Virus record (IMG/VR): IMGVR_UViG_3300025112_003722
Coordinates: 1 to 39,967 of that record
DNA: 39,967 nucleotides
Origin: a virus
Strand: one strand, 5' to 3'
The number at the start of each line of letters is the position of its first letter. The stretch's first letter is position 1. The notes under the pieces are model-generated. The model was not told the origin of the DNA and searched no databases. It saw nothing but the letters and a program-made list of their open reading frames with translations. Shown here one piece after another: positions 8,055 through 15,813 of this stretch. The position numbers and the translations under genes are program-made.

Positions 8055-9425
8055 TTATTTTGATGTGCAAATAACACCTTCTCTATCGTCAAATGATAAT
8101 CCATGTACACAAATAAAACCATCATCTTCCCCAATAAATCTATCAATATTTATTTTTTTATCAGATACTTTAGCATTTATAGCCTTTTTTATATCTTGAT
8201 TTGGATTACCATAATCGTCCATAATAAGAATAGGAGAATCTAAATTAGATAAACATCTATCTATATCATATGAAACTAACTGTGAAGTATGTCCTGCATC
8301 AACAACTACTACATCAATATCTTTAGGAAAATCCCATTCTAATTTATATACATCTTTTAATAAAAATTCAATATTATTTTTATCTTCACATAATTTTTTT
8401 GCTTTATCTATATTTTCTTGAGAATTATCTATCGCATAAACTTTACCAAAAACTTCACTATATATTTTAGTTCCATCTCCTTGACAACATCCAAGTTCTA
8501 ATACTTTCATTTCTTTATATTTTTTATCAGAAAAATATTTAAGTATATCTTCTTTAAATTTTCTAGATGTAGTATATTTTGCAGTATCTTTATGTGATAC
8601 TTCATCTAATATATTTTTTACTTTTTTATTTGAAGATACATAATTATCCTTTACTATATCCCAAGTTTGTTTTATTATCTGAGTCCGTTGATTCTTAGGT
8701 AGTCCACTAAAACCCCACACATGACCATATTTAATAAAAAATGGTGTTTTGTCTTCATTCAATTGCCAATTGTAATTAAACATTTCTTTTCTATGTATAT
8801 GTGTTAACTTATAAGTAAATGGTAAATCTAAATTCATCTCAACATTATTCATTTGCATATGATAATTCAATGGAGTTTGTTCTGTGCCCTTACAAACACT
8901 TTTATCTTGTAACTCTACAAAAGCATCAACATTATTATAATATAATTTTTTAAAAGATTGAAAAATACCTTTATGTTCTTCATTAAAAACAATTAAGCCT
9001 GAACTAAAATACTTTTGTATATCAAAGTCATATCCACCAAAAAAATCCTTATAACCAACTATACTTTTATATATCCAACCTAAGTTATCCACATCTCTCC
9101 ATGCAGTAAACTTTCTATCCGTCATTTCAAAAATATTTGGTGTATTCCATTTAATTATATTCATACCATCTACTAAATAAATCTGATCATATTCGATTTC
9201 TGCTTCATCTAAAATATCAAAACAAAATATAGCTTTTTGCCAATTAATTCTAAATTTAGTTAAGTCCTCTTCAACAGGTATTTCAAATGGAAAGAATATC
9301 ACATCATGTTTCTTACACCAATACTCCCAAGATTTTCTAGTAATGTCTATCCATTCCCAACCGCCATATTTTTTAGAATATTTTTCATTCTTTACCCCAA
9401 CCCAAAATACTACATTTTTTTTCAT
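8055..9425 (-). CDS. Fusion: GT-A glycosyltransferase domain plus SAM-dependent methyltransferase
   Basis: A 456-residue two-domain protein. Residues 1 to about 265 match the glycosyltransferase at 6280-7056, but the DxD position reads VDGMN instead of VDADT, losing the second Asp. Residues about 300-456 form a class I SAM methyltransferase: KVLELGCCQGDGTKIYSE (motif I), VYAIDNSQENIDKAK (motif II acidic residue), and DIDVVVVDAGHTS (motif IV region). The methyltransferase could cap or decorate a sugar after transfer. ATG at 9425 overlaps the deacetylase stop (ATGA). Because the metal-binding motif is altered, the transferase half may use a different mechanism or act only in binding. Acceptor unknown. 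Confidence 0.72.
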   Translation of the reverse strand: MKKNVVFWVGVKNEKYSKKYGGWEWIDITRKSWEYWCKKHDVIFFPFEIPVEEDLTKFRINWQKAIFCFDILDEAEIEYDQIYLVDGMNIIKWNTPNIFEMTDRKFTAWRDVDNLGWIYKSIVGYKDFFGGYDFDIQKYFSSGLIVFNEEHKGIFQSFKKLYYNNVDAFVELQDKSVCKGTEQTPLNYHMQMNNVEMNLDLPFTYKLTHIHRKEMFNYNWQLNEDKTPFFIKYGHVWGFSGLPKNQRTQIIKQTWDIVKDNYVSSNKKVKNILDEVSHKDTAKYTTSRKFKEDILKYFSDKKYKEMKVLELGCCQGDGTKIYSEVFGKVYAIDNSQENIDKAKKLCEDKNNIEFLLKDVYKLEWDFPKDIDVVVVDAGHTSQLVSYDIDRCLSNLDSPILIMDDYGNPNQDIKKAINAKVSDKKINIDRFIGEDDGFICVHGLSFDDREGVICTSK

Positions 9426-10051
9426 TGATATAATGACCTCACTTTAAAAAATTCAGCATTATCAAGATTTCGTTTACTTGTTCGATAATTGGAATGATAT
9501 AAATTAAATACATTATCAGTAAAATATGGTTTATCCAATTGAGATTGAAATGAATTAAATAAATTTTTTCTTTTTCTTTCTATCTCATCACCTATGTTTA
9601 CATATAAATTTGGCACCCAACCAATTTTAGTACTCGGTGTCATATATTCAACTACCCCCATTTTTTTACTTCGAGTCAATGAGTTGGCTATCCTATTTAT
9701 TTTTCTGTGGTCTTGGTGTGTATCCTCATCTGGTGGAGCTAATATTAAGTCATATTCATATAAATTAAACATATCTTCCATTTTTTTTATAAAAGTATCA
9801 TATTCTATATCTCGTATAAACTCTTCCCCCACGAAAATCAATTCAACATTCTTATATGACGACCAAAACTCTTTAACTTCACCTAACCTATCTAACTCCT
9901 TTGAACTATACTTACCGCCTGAGGAAATATTATAAACATGAAATTGAGTATCATAATATTTTGAAACAGTAGCTGACATAGCATATTCACAATCATCAGG
10001 ATGTGGAGATAAACAAGCAGCATAATAAGAATTTAAAAATCTTGTTAACAT
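9422..10051 (-). CDS. PIG-L/LmbE-family N-deacetylase
   Basis: A 209-residue member of the PIG-L zinc deacetylases. SPHPDDCEYAMS (residues 15-26) is the H-P-D-D-x-E motif that supplies zinc ligands and the catalytic Asp, and DTHQDHRKINRIANSL carries the second H-x-D-H motif. The family removes N-acetyl groups from sugar amines (GlcNAc-PI, GlcNAc-malate, antibiotics, surface sugars). ATG at 10051 has GGAGG 6 nt upstream, the strongest ribosome site in this part, within the end of the ATP-grasp gene. Adjacent ATP-grasp ligase suggests deacetylation followed by attachment of another acyl group to the freed amine; this is inference. Confidence 0.85.
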   Translation of the reverse strand: MLTRFLNSYYAACLSPHPDDCEYAMSATVSKYYDTQFHVYNISSGGKYSSKELDRLGEVKEFWSSYKNVELIFVGEEFIRDIEYDTFIKKMEDMFNLYEYDLILAPPDEDTHQDHRKINRIANSLTRSKKMGVVEYMTPSTKIGWVPNLYVNIGDEIERKRKNLFNSFQSQLDKPYFTDNVFNLYHSNYRTSKRNLDNAEFFKVRSLYQ

Positions 10052-10968
10052 ACTACCTCCTGAAAATACCTTAATATAGTTACTTCTTTTATTTCAGGTA
10101 TATTAATTTCTTTACCTTCAACAATATCTAATATTATTTTTACAATATCAACTCCTGCTAATTTAGCAAAAACTGTTCCTCCGCCAAATCTAGGATTTAT
10201 TTCAATGAACTTTAAATTACCACTAAAATCTTCTTTCATTTGTAAACAAACTGAACCCTTTAATTTTAAAAATTGTACAATGTCCTGACACTGCCGTTCA
10301 ATAAATTCATCTTTTTTTACCCTACCCTTTGTAGATATTCCTGCTTTAGTTTGTAATCGTTTTCTTGGTATAACTACTAATGGATTAGAATTCATATCAC
10401 TTAAAACATCAATCGTATACTCTTGACCTGGAAGATATTCTTGATATATATATTCATACTTGTCTGTCTCTAAACAGTTAATAGTTGCTTGATCTTTACA
10501 CACAAAAACCCCCTTACTTCCAGCAGAATGTCTTCTTGGTTTAGCAAATAATGGAAACCCGATTTCAGTATAATCCATAGATGTTTTTGGTAAAAGAAAA
10601 TTATCTTTACATTTGTCATAAAATCTCATTTTATCTGAACAGTCCATGATGGCATCATAATCTGACATAAACAACATCACACCCAATTCATCAAATATCT
10701 TTTTATTCTTTGAAATAATAATTATCTCATTTGAACTTGTTGGTAATATTAAATCAATCTTTTCCTCTTTGACTATCTTCACCAACTCATCAATATAATG
10801 TTCATCAAATGCTTCAGGTACGATATAATATTCATCAGATAAATAAAATCCAGCAGATAAAGAATTACAATCAACTGAAATAATTTTACCATCAAAATCA
10901 ATATCCCTTAATGATTTTATAACACCATGACAAGCAGAACCACCAGCACTCAACAACAATATGTTCAT
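10045..10968 (-). CDS. ATP-grasp ligase (CarB-like/amine-carboxylate ligase type)
   Basis: A 307-residue ATP-grasp protein with a pre-ATP-grasp Rossmann-like domain (NILLLSAGGSACHGVIKSL, residues 2-20), the phosphate-binding strand FPLFAKPRRHSAGSKGV, the hinge YIYQEYLPGQEYTIDV, and the metal-binding end LKFIEINPRFGGGT (E-x-N-x-R). Members join a carboxylate to an amine through an acyl phosphate. ATG at 10968 overlaps the HAD gene stop (ATGA). In polysaccharide clusters such enzymes attach amino acids or other acids to amino sugars; its position directly before a PIG-L deacetylase fits that role but does not prove it. Confidence 0.8.
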   Translation of the reverse strand: MNILLLSAGGSACHGVIKSLRDIDFDGKIISVDCNSLSAGFYLSDEYYIVPEAFDEHYIDELVKIVKEEKIDLILPTSSNEIIIISKNKKIFDELGVMLFMSDYDAIMDCSDKMRFYDKCKDNFLLPKTSMDYTEIGFPLFAKPRRHSAGSKGVFVCKDQATINCLETDKYEYIYQEYLPGQEYTIDVLSDMNSNPLVVIPRKRLQTKAGISTKGRVKKDEFIERQCQDIVQFLKLKGSVCLQMKEDFSGNLKFIEINPRFGGGTVFAKLAGVDIVKIILDIVEGKEINIPEIKEVTILRYFQEVVC

Positions 10969-11267
10969 AACTCCCCAATCCTTTTTGTTTTATCACATAT
11001 TAATAAATCATAATTTGGTTTTTTACCAACGCTCAAATCGTGGTATTTACATTCCCATTTTTCTAATTGTTCTTTTGTTAATGTGTAATAGTCTACCCTA
11101 GATACTGTACCCCTACCGGTCCAATATGTTATGCGATTACCCTCATCATATAACTTATTTATCTTATCTATATTATCATAATTGGGTATAGCATTTTTAT
11201 ATAACCTATCCACACCGCCGTAAAAACATATGGTTTCATCTATGTCAACGAATATATTCATCTTCAT
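10965..11267 (-). CDS. Small HAD-superfamily phosphatase
   Basis: A 100-residue protein that keeps all HAD motifs in a cap-less form: FVDIDETICF (DxDxT nucleophile, motif I), TYWTGRG (motif II Thr), and GKKPNYDLLICDK (motif III Lys and motif IV Asp). It is of the compact type often found in capsule and polysaccharide clusters. An alternative ATG at 11261 (start MNIFVD) is equally possible, since neither has a clear ribosome-binding site. It is separate from the gene upstream by 22 bp and overlaps the ATP-grasp gene. It is not recognisably GmhB, the heptose bisphosphate phosphatase, though it could dephosphorylate a sugar phosphate in the same route. Confidence 0.72.
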   Translation of the reverse strand: MKMNIFVDIDETICFYGGVDRLYKNAIPNYDNIDKINKLYDEGNRITYWTGRGTVSRVDYYTLTKEQLEKWECKYHDLSVGKKPNYDLLICDKTKRIGEL

Positions 11268-11289
11268 ACCAATTTAAATAATTTTTCAT

Positions 11290-12033
11290 TTAGTATATAG
11301 CTAGAAACTCATTTGGAAATGATTTAATCTCATTCATTGCTTCTAACAGTTCCCTATTTCTCTCATCTATTAAAGTTACAAAATTTTTAAGATTATTATA
11401 ACCCTGTCGTGTCCAAGAATACGGATGTATTAACAATTGTAATTTTCTAATTTTATCCAAATTTAATTCCAATGGATGTCCATATTTCCATTGATGATTT
11501 GAATCAGATACATAATTAACTCTCAAAGTTTTTGGCTTCTTTCCTTCAAAAAAATGAAAAAACTTCATTCCATAACAATTTATTTTATTATCAAGCTCAA
11601 CATATTGTTTCAAATATTCATGTTTTGGAATATGATAAGAAAACCTATCTATATCAAACTGATAATAATTTTCAAGTGTTACTATATCTTTCAAAATATA
11701 TTCTTTTAAATCATCCAATGCCATACCGGTTGGTGGATTGGGGTGTGTTCCTATCTTGTGTCCAAGAGATTTTATTTCTGTCATCATTTTTATACTTCTA
11801 TTAGAAATAGCACTGTAAATATCTGACCTCAACTGAATCAAATATGTAGATTTGACTCCAAGACTATCTGCCTCAAATCTAGCTAAATCTAATGCCCTAT
11901 CAATTGAATATTCTATATCATGTCGTAACAAACAAAATTTATTTGTATCCACAGTAACTTCCGAAAAATCAAGAATAGGGAAATTGAGTTTTAACAAATC
12001 AATTAAATTTTTATATTCTGCATATGAAAACAT
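11290..12033 (-). CDS. Polysaccharide deacetylase-like protein (distant NodB/CE4 fold)
   Basis: A 247-residue protein whose central part resembles NodB-type deacetylases: FCLLRHDIEYSIDRALDLAR (the H-D metal pair), GVKSTYLIQLRSDIYS (the G-x-x-ATYF strand), and MMTEIKSLGHKIGTHPNP (GHEIGxH, metal His). YGHPLELN and LLIHPYSW supply later His residues. CE4 enzymes remove N- or O-acetyl groups from polysaccharides using a divalent metal. The second catalytic Asp of the usual D-D pair is replaced (RHDIE), as in the atypical group common in surface-polysaccharide clusters. ATG at 12033 is one base past the previous stop. Substrate is not determinable. Confidence 0.65.
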   Translation of the reverse strand: MFSYAEYKNLIDLLKLNFPILDFSEVTVDTNKFCLLRHDIEYSIDRALDLARFEADSLGVKSTYLIQLRSDIYSAISNRSIKMMTEIKSLGHKIGTHPNPPTGMALDDLKEYILKDIVTLENYYQFDIDRFSYHIPKHEYLKQYVELDNKINCYGMKFFHFFEGKKPKTLRVNYVSDSNHQWKYGHPLELNLDKIRKLQLLIHPYSWTRQGYNNLKNFVTLIDERNRELLEAMNEIKSFPNEFLAIY

Positions 12034-12034
12034 A

Positions 12035-13042
12035 TTAATACTCCAGCCCTTCTATTTGTTTTCTAACCGAATCAAAACTATATATTTCATGTAATTTTGT
12101 CCATGCATATTCTATAGCTTTAAACCGAGCGGCCTCTTCAGTCAAATATTCTACAAAAAGTTCTTCTAATATTTTTTCATCACAAGTAGCTGTCGTTGGA
12201 AATAAAATAGTATGTGATTCATTAAGACCTCCTATATTTATACACCCCACTGATGCAGCTTGCATACATTGATTGCCAGGATAATAATTTTCTGGATCTA
12301 AATTAAAATGAAACGCACATTTACTCCACAATTCTATAAATTCTTTTAATGATAAATAATCAAATTTTTGTCCAGACTGTAATGGTTTATATCTTACCTC
12401 AATATTATATTTTTTTCCAATATATTCTGCAAAAGCATATGTTCTACCTCGTCTATGTACTGGGTTTGGTAAATATGCATAAATACAACTATCTTTATAC
12501 CCTGAATAAAAATTATCATACAAATAATCGGTATTTACTGGTTGTCCTATAAAATTAAACTTTTTATTAACATTTTCTTTTAACTGAGTAAAAACATCTA
12601 ATCGTTTAAATGTTGATATTCCTGAAGTTATTACAGCATCACATTCGTTTAAGAATTTAATACGATTCAAATGTCTTGGATGATTATAATTATTGGGTGT
12701 TCCTACCCAAACTTCTTTTATCCAACCAAAAATTTTTGCTTTTGGATACTTATCTCTTAATCTATCAACACAAAATTTATCATAATTTTTATCGTCAAGT
12801 CCTATCTTACCATTATCATAAAATATTAAATCAAAATCTACATCTGGTAATTCATCTAACTCTGCCCAATTAAAAAAGTAACCTTCTTCAAAAATAAACG
12901 GTAAATTTTGCATCGCTGAAAAACATTCTGGAGACACCGCGTGATGATAAACATATGGATTATCATTAAAATCATACGCTACTTTATCCTTAATATAATA
13001 AGAATTGATAGCACAATCATCCATCATTAAAGCAAATTTCAT
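12035..13042 (-). CDS. Putative glycosyltransferase (GT-B-like C-terminus)
   Basis: A 335-residue protein with no clear family match by eye. The C-terminal third (ELWSKCAFHFNLDPENYYPGNQCMQAASVGCINIGG) has the shape of a GT-B nucleotide-sugar site: an aromatic/acidic stretch, then Q-A-x-x-x-G and a small-residue strand. N-terminal FDLIFYDNGKIG and AVITSG could be Rossmann strands. ATG overlaps the preceding stop (ATGA), with GGAGG 4 nt upstream. It lies between a recognisable transferase and a deacetylase, which supports a carbohydrate role. Function beyond that is not established. Confidence 0.5.
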   Translation of the reverse strand: MKFALMMDDCAINSYYIKDKVAYDFNDNPYVYHHAVSPECFSAMQNLPFIFEEGYFFNWAELDELPDVDFDLIFYDNGKIGLDDKNYDKFCVDRLRDKYPKAKIFGWIKEVWVGTPNNYNHPRHLNRIKFLNECDAVITSGISTFKRLDVFTQLKENVNKKFNFIGQPVNTDYLYDNFYSGYKDSCIYAYLPNPVHRRGRTYAFAEYIGKKYNIEVRYKPLQSGQKFDYLSLKEFIELWSKCAFHFNLDPENYYPGNQCMQAASVGCINIGGLNESHTILFPTTATCDEKILEELFVEYLTEEAARFKAIEYAWTKLHEIYSFDSVRKQIEGLEY

Positions 13043-14064
13043 TCGGCCTCCACCCCTTCCAACTCAGAAAACAAAGAGTAATAATACATACACAGATTTT
13101 CATAAGTATATTTTTCCTTAAACATACTTCTAATATTTGTTAATATTTTCTCATTTAATTCATCAAAATTAGTTAATATATAATCAATCTTCTCTTCTAA
13201 ATCTGACCAATCATATTTGCATGGTATATAAGTTACATCATCAAACATAATATTTGGTATGGAATCTACTTTAGACTGACTTGGTTTTAAAATAATTGTT
13301 CCAAATTGTATTGCCTCAAAATCTCTAAAACACAATTCACCCATACCAAATGGTGATAAACATATCTTTGAATTCCACAAATTTCTAACATATTCTTGAA
13401 ATGGCATCCTCTCAGTTAACATATTATACTTATTTTTAAGTGGTTCTAAATTTTCCCATAACCCCCTTCTATGTTCTGTATAATATACATCATTTCTAAC
13501 TTTATGATCTTCACAGTACGGATGTTCTGCTTTAAAAATAGCACAAACATCAACAGTTTTATTTGAATTGATTTGCTGAAAATCTTTATAATGTGGTAGT
13601 AAATAACCTAAATTAAATCCCGTAAATTTAATTCTATCCCATACATTTTCTGGTATATCGTATGATAAATCTAAATCACTTCCAGTTCCAAAAAAATATT
13701 TATTAAATGCATATGGTTTGAGATATTCTTCCCGAGTAAACAACTTTTGATTTTTTAACAGATATATAGCTTTACTTTGAATAAATACTTCATACGCTCC
13801 CATTAAAGAAGTTGAATCTGATCCATCAAATAAAAAATAATCTCCAGATATTTTTGAGAGATTTTCTAAACCCATTTCCACACTCTCTTCTAATGATTTC
13901 TGCTTATCAATAAACTCATTCATACCAACAAACATATAATCAAAATCATCTGAATCTGTTATATCAATACTGTAATCTCTTAACTTATCTTTAACAAAAA
14001 ACAATGGCCTAAACGTTGGTTCATTTCTATCTTCAATTGGATTAGGTATTTTTACTTTTATCAT
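13039..14064 (-). CDS. Putative glycosyltransferase (exostosin/GT-B-like)
   Basis: A 341-residue protein. Residues around 235-265 (NSKICLSPFGMGELCFRDFEAIQFG, then TIILKP) match the donor-binding segment of exostosin-like and GT1-like transferases (lSPxGxGexcxRxxEaxxxGxIPV). The N-terminal half holds DYMFVGMNEF and GDYFLFDGSD, which look like a Rossmann-type domain. It starts with ATG at 14064 in an ATGA overlap with the GT2 gene. Neighbouring transferases indicate a multi-step glycan assembly. The sugar is unknown. Confidence 0.6.
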   Translation of the reverse strand: MIKVKIPNPIEDRNEPTFRPLFFVKDKLRDYSIDITDSDDFDYMFVGMNEFIDKQKSLEESVEMGLENLSKISGDYFLFDGSDSTSLMGAYEVFIQSKAIYLLKNQKLFTREEYLKPYAFNKYFFGTGSDLDLSYDIPENVWDRIKFTGFNLGYLLPHYKDFQQINSNKTVDVCAIFKAEHPYCEDHKVRNDVYYTEHRRGLWENLEPLKNKYNMLTERMPFQEYVRNLWNSKICLSPFGMGELCFRDFEAIQFGTIILKPSQSKVDSIPNIMFDDVTYIPCKYDWSDLEEKIDYILTNFDELNEKILTNIRSMFKEKYTYENLCMYYYSLFSELEGVEAE

Positions 14065-14693
14065 CTTTTAATTGTTGAATATAAACTATTTTGTTTTTCT
14101 TGTTTATCTATTGCCTTAGGATGATATAAACTAAATTCTTCGTATGGTGGAAGATGTGAATATGTATCGGCTCCTGTTATAACTTCGTGTACTGGTTTTA
14201 TCCATTTTATCTTTTCATTATTTCTAAAAACTCTTGCCTGATAATCTGGATAATTTACCCACCCATTTTCTGTAACTCTCCATCCCCATTTTCTAATATG
14301 CTCTTCAGTAAGACCTTCTACTGTATTTACTCTTGGTATCCAAACTAAATCAATATCATTTGCTTCTAATATCTCTTTTATTTGAGATAGTAATTGTTCG
14401 TGTGGATATTCGTCTGCATCAATATGAAAAATATAATCACCACTACACTTTGATTTACTATAATTTTTTAATTTCGAAAAATCACCTTCAAATTTATGTT
14501 GATGTACATTTATTACTTTGGCATGAGCGTATTGTTGAGTCCAACTTGTAATAACCTCGTGTGTTTCCTCATTTGAATAGTCATCACAAATAACTATTTC
14601 ATCTTCTACGTCTGTCTTATGAATTAAAACGTCTAATAACTTATTAAGTTCATCAACTTCATTATGAACTGTAATCGCGTAGGAAATCTTCAA
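14061..14693 (-). CDS. Family 2 glycosyltransferase (WaaE/KdtX-like)
   Basis: A 210-residue GT2 protein: ISYAITVHNEVDELNKLLDVL at the N-terminus (the TVxNE strand that binds the nucleotide), DEIVICDDYSNEET (first Asp pair), and GDYIFHIDADEYP with the DxD metal site. The later QARVFRNNEKIKWIKPVHE segment is seen in WaaE-type LPS core transferases. The start is TTG, with GAGG 7 nt upstream; the N-terminal strand begins directly after it, so no later start is acceptable. The gene overlaps the upstream hypothetical by 32 nt. Confidence 0.8.
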   Translation of the reverse strand: MKISYAITVHNEVDELNKLLDVLIHKTDVEDEIVICDDYSNEETHEVITSWTQQYAHAKVINVHQHKFEGDFSKLKNYSKSKCSGDYIFHIDADEYPHEQLLSQIKEILEANDIDLVWIPRVNTVEGLTEEHIRKWGWRVTENGWVNYPDYQARVFRNNEKIKWIKPVHEVITGADTYSHLPPYEEFSLYHPKAIDKQEKQNSLYSTIKR

Positions 14694-15147
14694 TTAAAAC
14701 CTCTTTAAATTCTTTTGGTAAAACGATTGGCTCTAAAAATACTTGTGATTTTCTAGCCTCTTTATAATCATACGTTCTATAAACTAAAAATTTATTTAAA
14801 TATCTTTTTATCTTTTTATAAATCGCCGGTCTTGCTCCTCTTACACCAACACCTTTTATATTTACTCTATAAATATCATTATCTATATCTATAATTTTTA
14901 CTTCACCTATTCGTTCTAAGATTTGAACAAGTATTGGTTTATTTCTAATAGTAGGTACAATTCCTCTACTTTCTAATTTTAAACCAATTAAATGAAATGT
15001 TTTAGTAGTATCTTTTCTTTTATAAGGCATTCTTGGATTCAATACAAGTAATGTAGTCAAATACCCTGCTGTGCCTTTTCCCGTATATCGGAAAGATATA
15101 ATATCACCAGGTTTTACTTTACCCCAAGTATATACTTGTTTAGGCAT
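14662..15147 (-). CDS. Conserved-looking phage protein of unknown function
   Basis: A 161-residue basic protein that I do not recognise. The first 40 residues (YTWGKVKPGDIISFRYTGKG, then YLTTLLVLNPRMP) suggest a small beta-barrel with a GDxIxFxY turn, as in SH3-like or KOW-like folds. The C-terminal part has YRTYDYKEARKSQVFLEPI. No transmembrane segment or signal peptide. ATG at 15147 lies 8 nt inside the upstream zinc-protein gene. The two genes may form a unit placed in the middle of the glycosyltransferase block. Possibly virion or assembly related, but nothing in the sequence proves that. Confidence 0.55.
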   Translation of the reverse strand: MPKQVYTWGKVKPGDIISFRYTGKGTAGYLTTLLVLNPRMPYKRKDTTKTFHLIGLKLESRGIVPTIRNKPILVQILERIGEVKIIDIDNDIYRVNIKGVGVRGARPAIYKKIKRYLNKFLVYRTYDYKEARKSQVFLEPIVLPKEFKEVLIEDFLRDYSS

Positions 15148-15589
15148 CTGGTTTAATGTCTCTAGTTATTCCCATTTTTTTACAGGCCTCAATGAATTCA
15201 TATTGTCCAAACTTTTTTGCATTTTCAACATCAAGTCTCTGACTATAATTATCATATTTAGACTGTTCTTCTTCGGGAATGTCTATTACTTTAGCATATC
15301 TCCAACCCCAATTTTTCTTTGTCCCCTCTGGGAAAATTATTCCCAAAGTTCCCATATTAATTACTGCTGGAAACCAAGTTATGTTTCTCTTTTTATCCAA
15401 AAATTTTAAATCCTGCACAAGTTTTGGTGAACTTTTAAGATTTTCAATCAATCTTAAACTCTCCGTTTCATACCGTGAATCACTCATAAATCCACACTTA
15501 AAACACAAAAATGAACTAAACTCTTTTTGTATTTCTTCAAAACAATGATCCACATCAAAACAAACAGGACAATCTATTACTCTTTCCAT
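15140..15589 (-). CDS. Zinc-ribbon phage protein of unknown function
   Basis: A 149-residue protein with an N-terminal four-cysteine zinc ribbon: C8-P-V-C11 and, about 17 residues on, C29-F-K-C32 (FLCFKCGFMSDSRY). The rest is soluble and includes WGWRYAKVIDIPEEEQ and FGQYEFIEACKKMGI, without a family I can name. ATG at 15589 has AAGGA 6 nt upstream. It overlaps the next gene by 8 nt. It may bind nucleic acid or a protein partner through the ribbon; not established. Confidence 0.6.
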   Translation of the reverse strand: MERVIDCPVCFDVDHCFEEIQKEFSSFLCFKCGFMSDSRYETESLRLIENLKSSPKLVQDLKFLDKKRNITWFPAVINMGTLGIIFPEGTKKNWGWRYAKVIDIPEEEQSKYDNYSQRLDVENAKKFGQYEFIEACKKMGITRDIKPDA

Positions 15590-15598
15590 ATCTAATCC

Positions 15599-15811
15599 TT
15601 ATTTCAGTATAGCCTGTAGCGCCATAGCACCACCTACTATTGTACCATAAAATAATATAAGTACTATTACAGCTGACAAAGCTTCCCACCAGTCAACTTT
15701 TTTATTTCTATTTATATCTGGTATTGGAAAGAATATTTCATACCAATCTATTCTTTTATTCCTATTCCAATCAAAAATAGATATTAACTTTTTCTTTAAT
15801 GATTCTTTCAT
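15599..15811 (-). CDS. Small single-pass membrane protein with two EF-hand-like loops
   Basis: A 70-residue protein. Two loops, DWNRNKRIDWYE (residues 14-25) and DINRNKKVDWWE (32-43), have Asp, Asn, Asn and Glu at positions 1, 3, 5 and 12 with hydrophobic residue 8, the EF-hand/dockerin calcium pattern with Lys in place of Gly at position 6. A hydrophobic stretch of about 20 residues (from A45, ALSAVIVLILFYGTIVGG) follows as a single membrane helix. ATG has AAGAG 7 nt upstream. It lies 2 bp after a glycosyltransferase gene, so it could recruit or anchor an enzyme at the inner membrane. Function unknown; calcium binding is inference. Confidence 0.65.
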   Translation of the reverse strand: MKESLKKKLISIFDWNRNKRIDWYEIFFPIPDINRNKKVDWWEALSAVIVLILFYGTIVGGAMALQAILK

Positions 15812-15813
15812 AA

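Noticed and set aside
9594-9935. Plus-strand open frames (for example 113 codons here, and 31214-31588, 37457-37894)
   Set aside because: They are shadows antisense to clear minus-strand genes, with no motifs and no ribosome-binding sites.
9422-12033. A bacillithiol- or mycothiol-like thiol pathway (glycosyltransferase plus PIG-L)
   Set aside because: No BshC or MshC-like ligase or cysteine-transfer enzyme is present, and the neighbours are polysaccharide genes.
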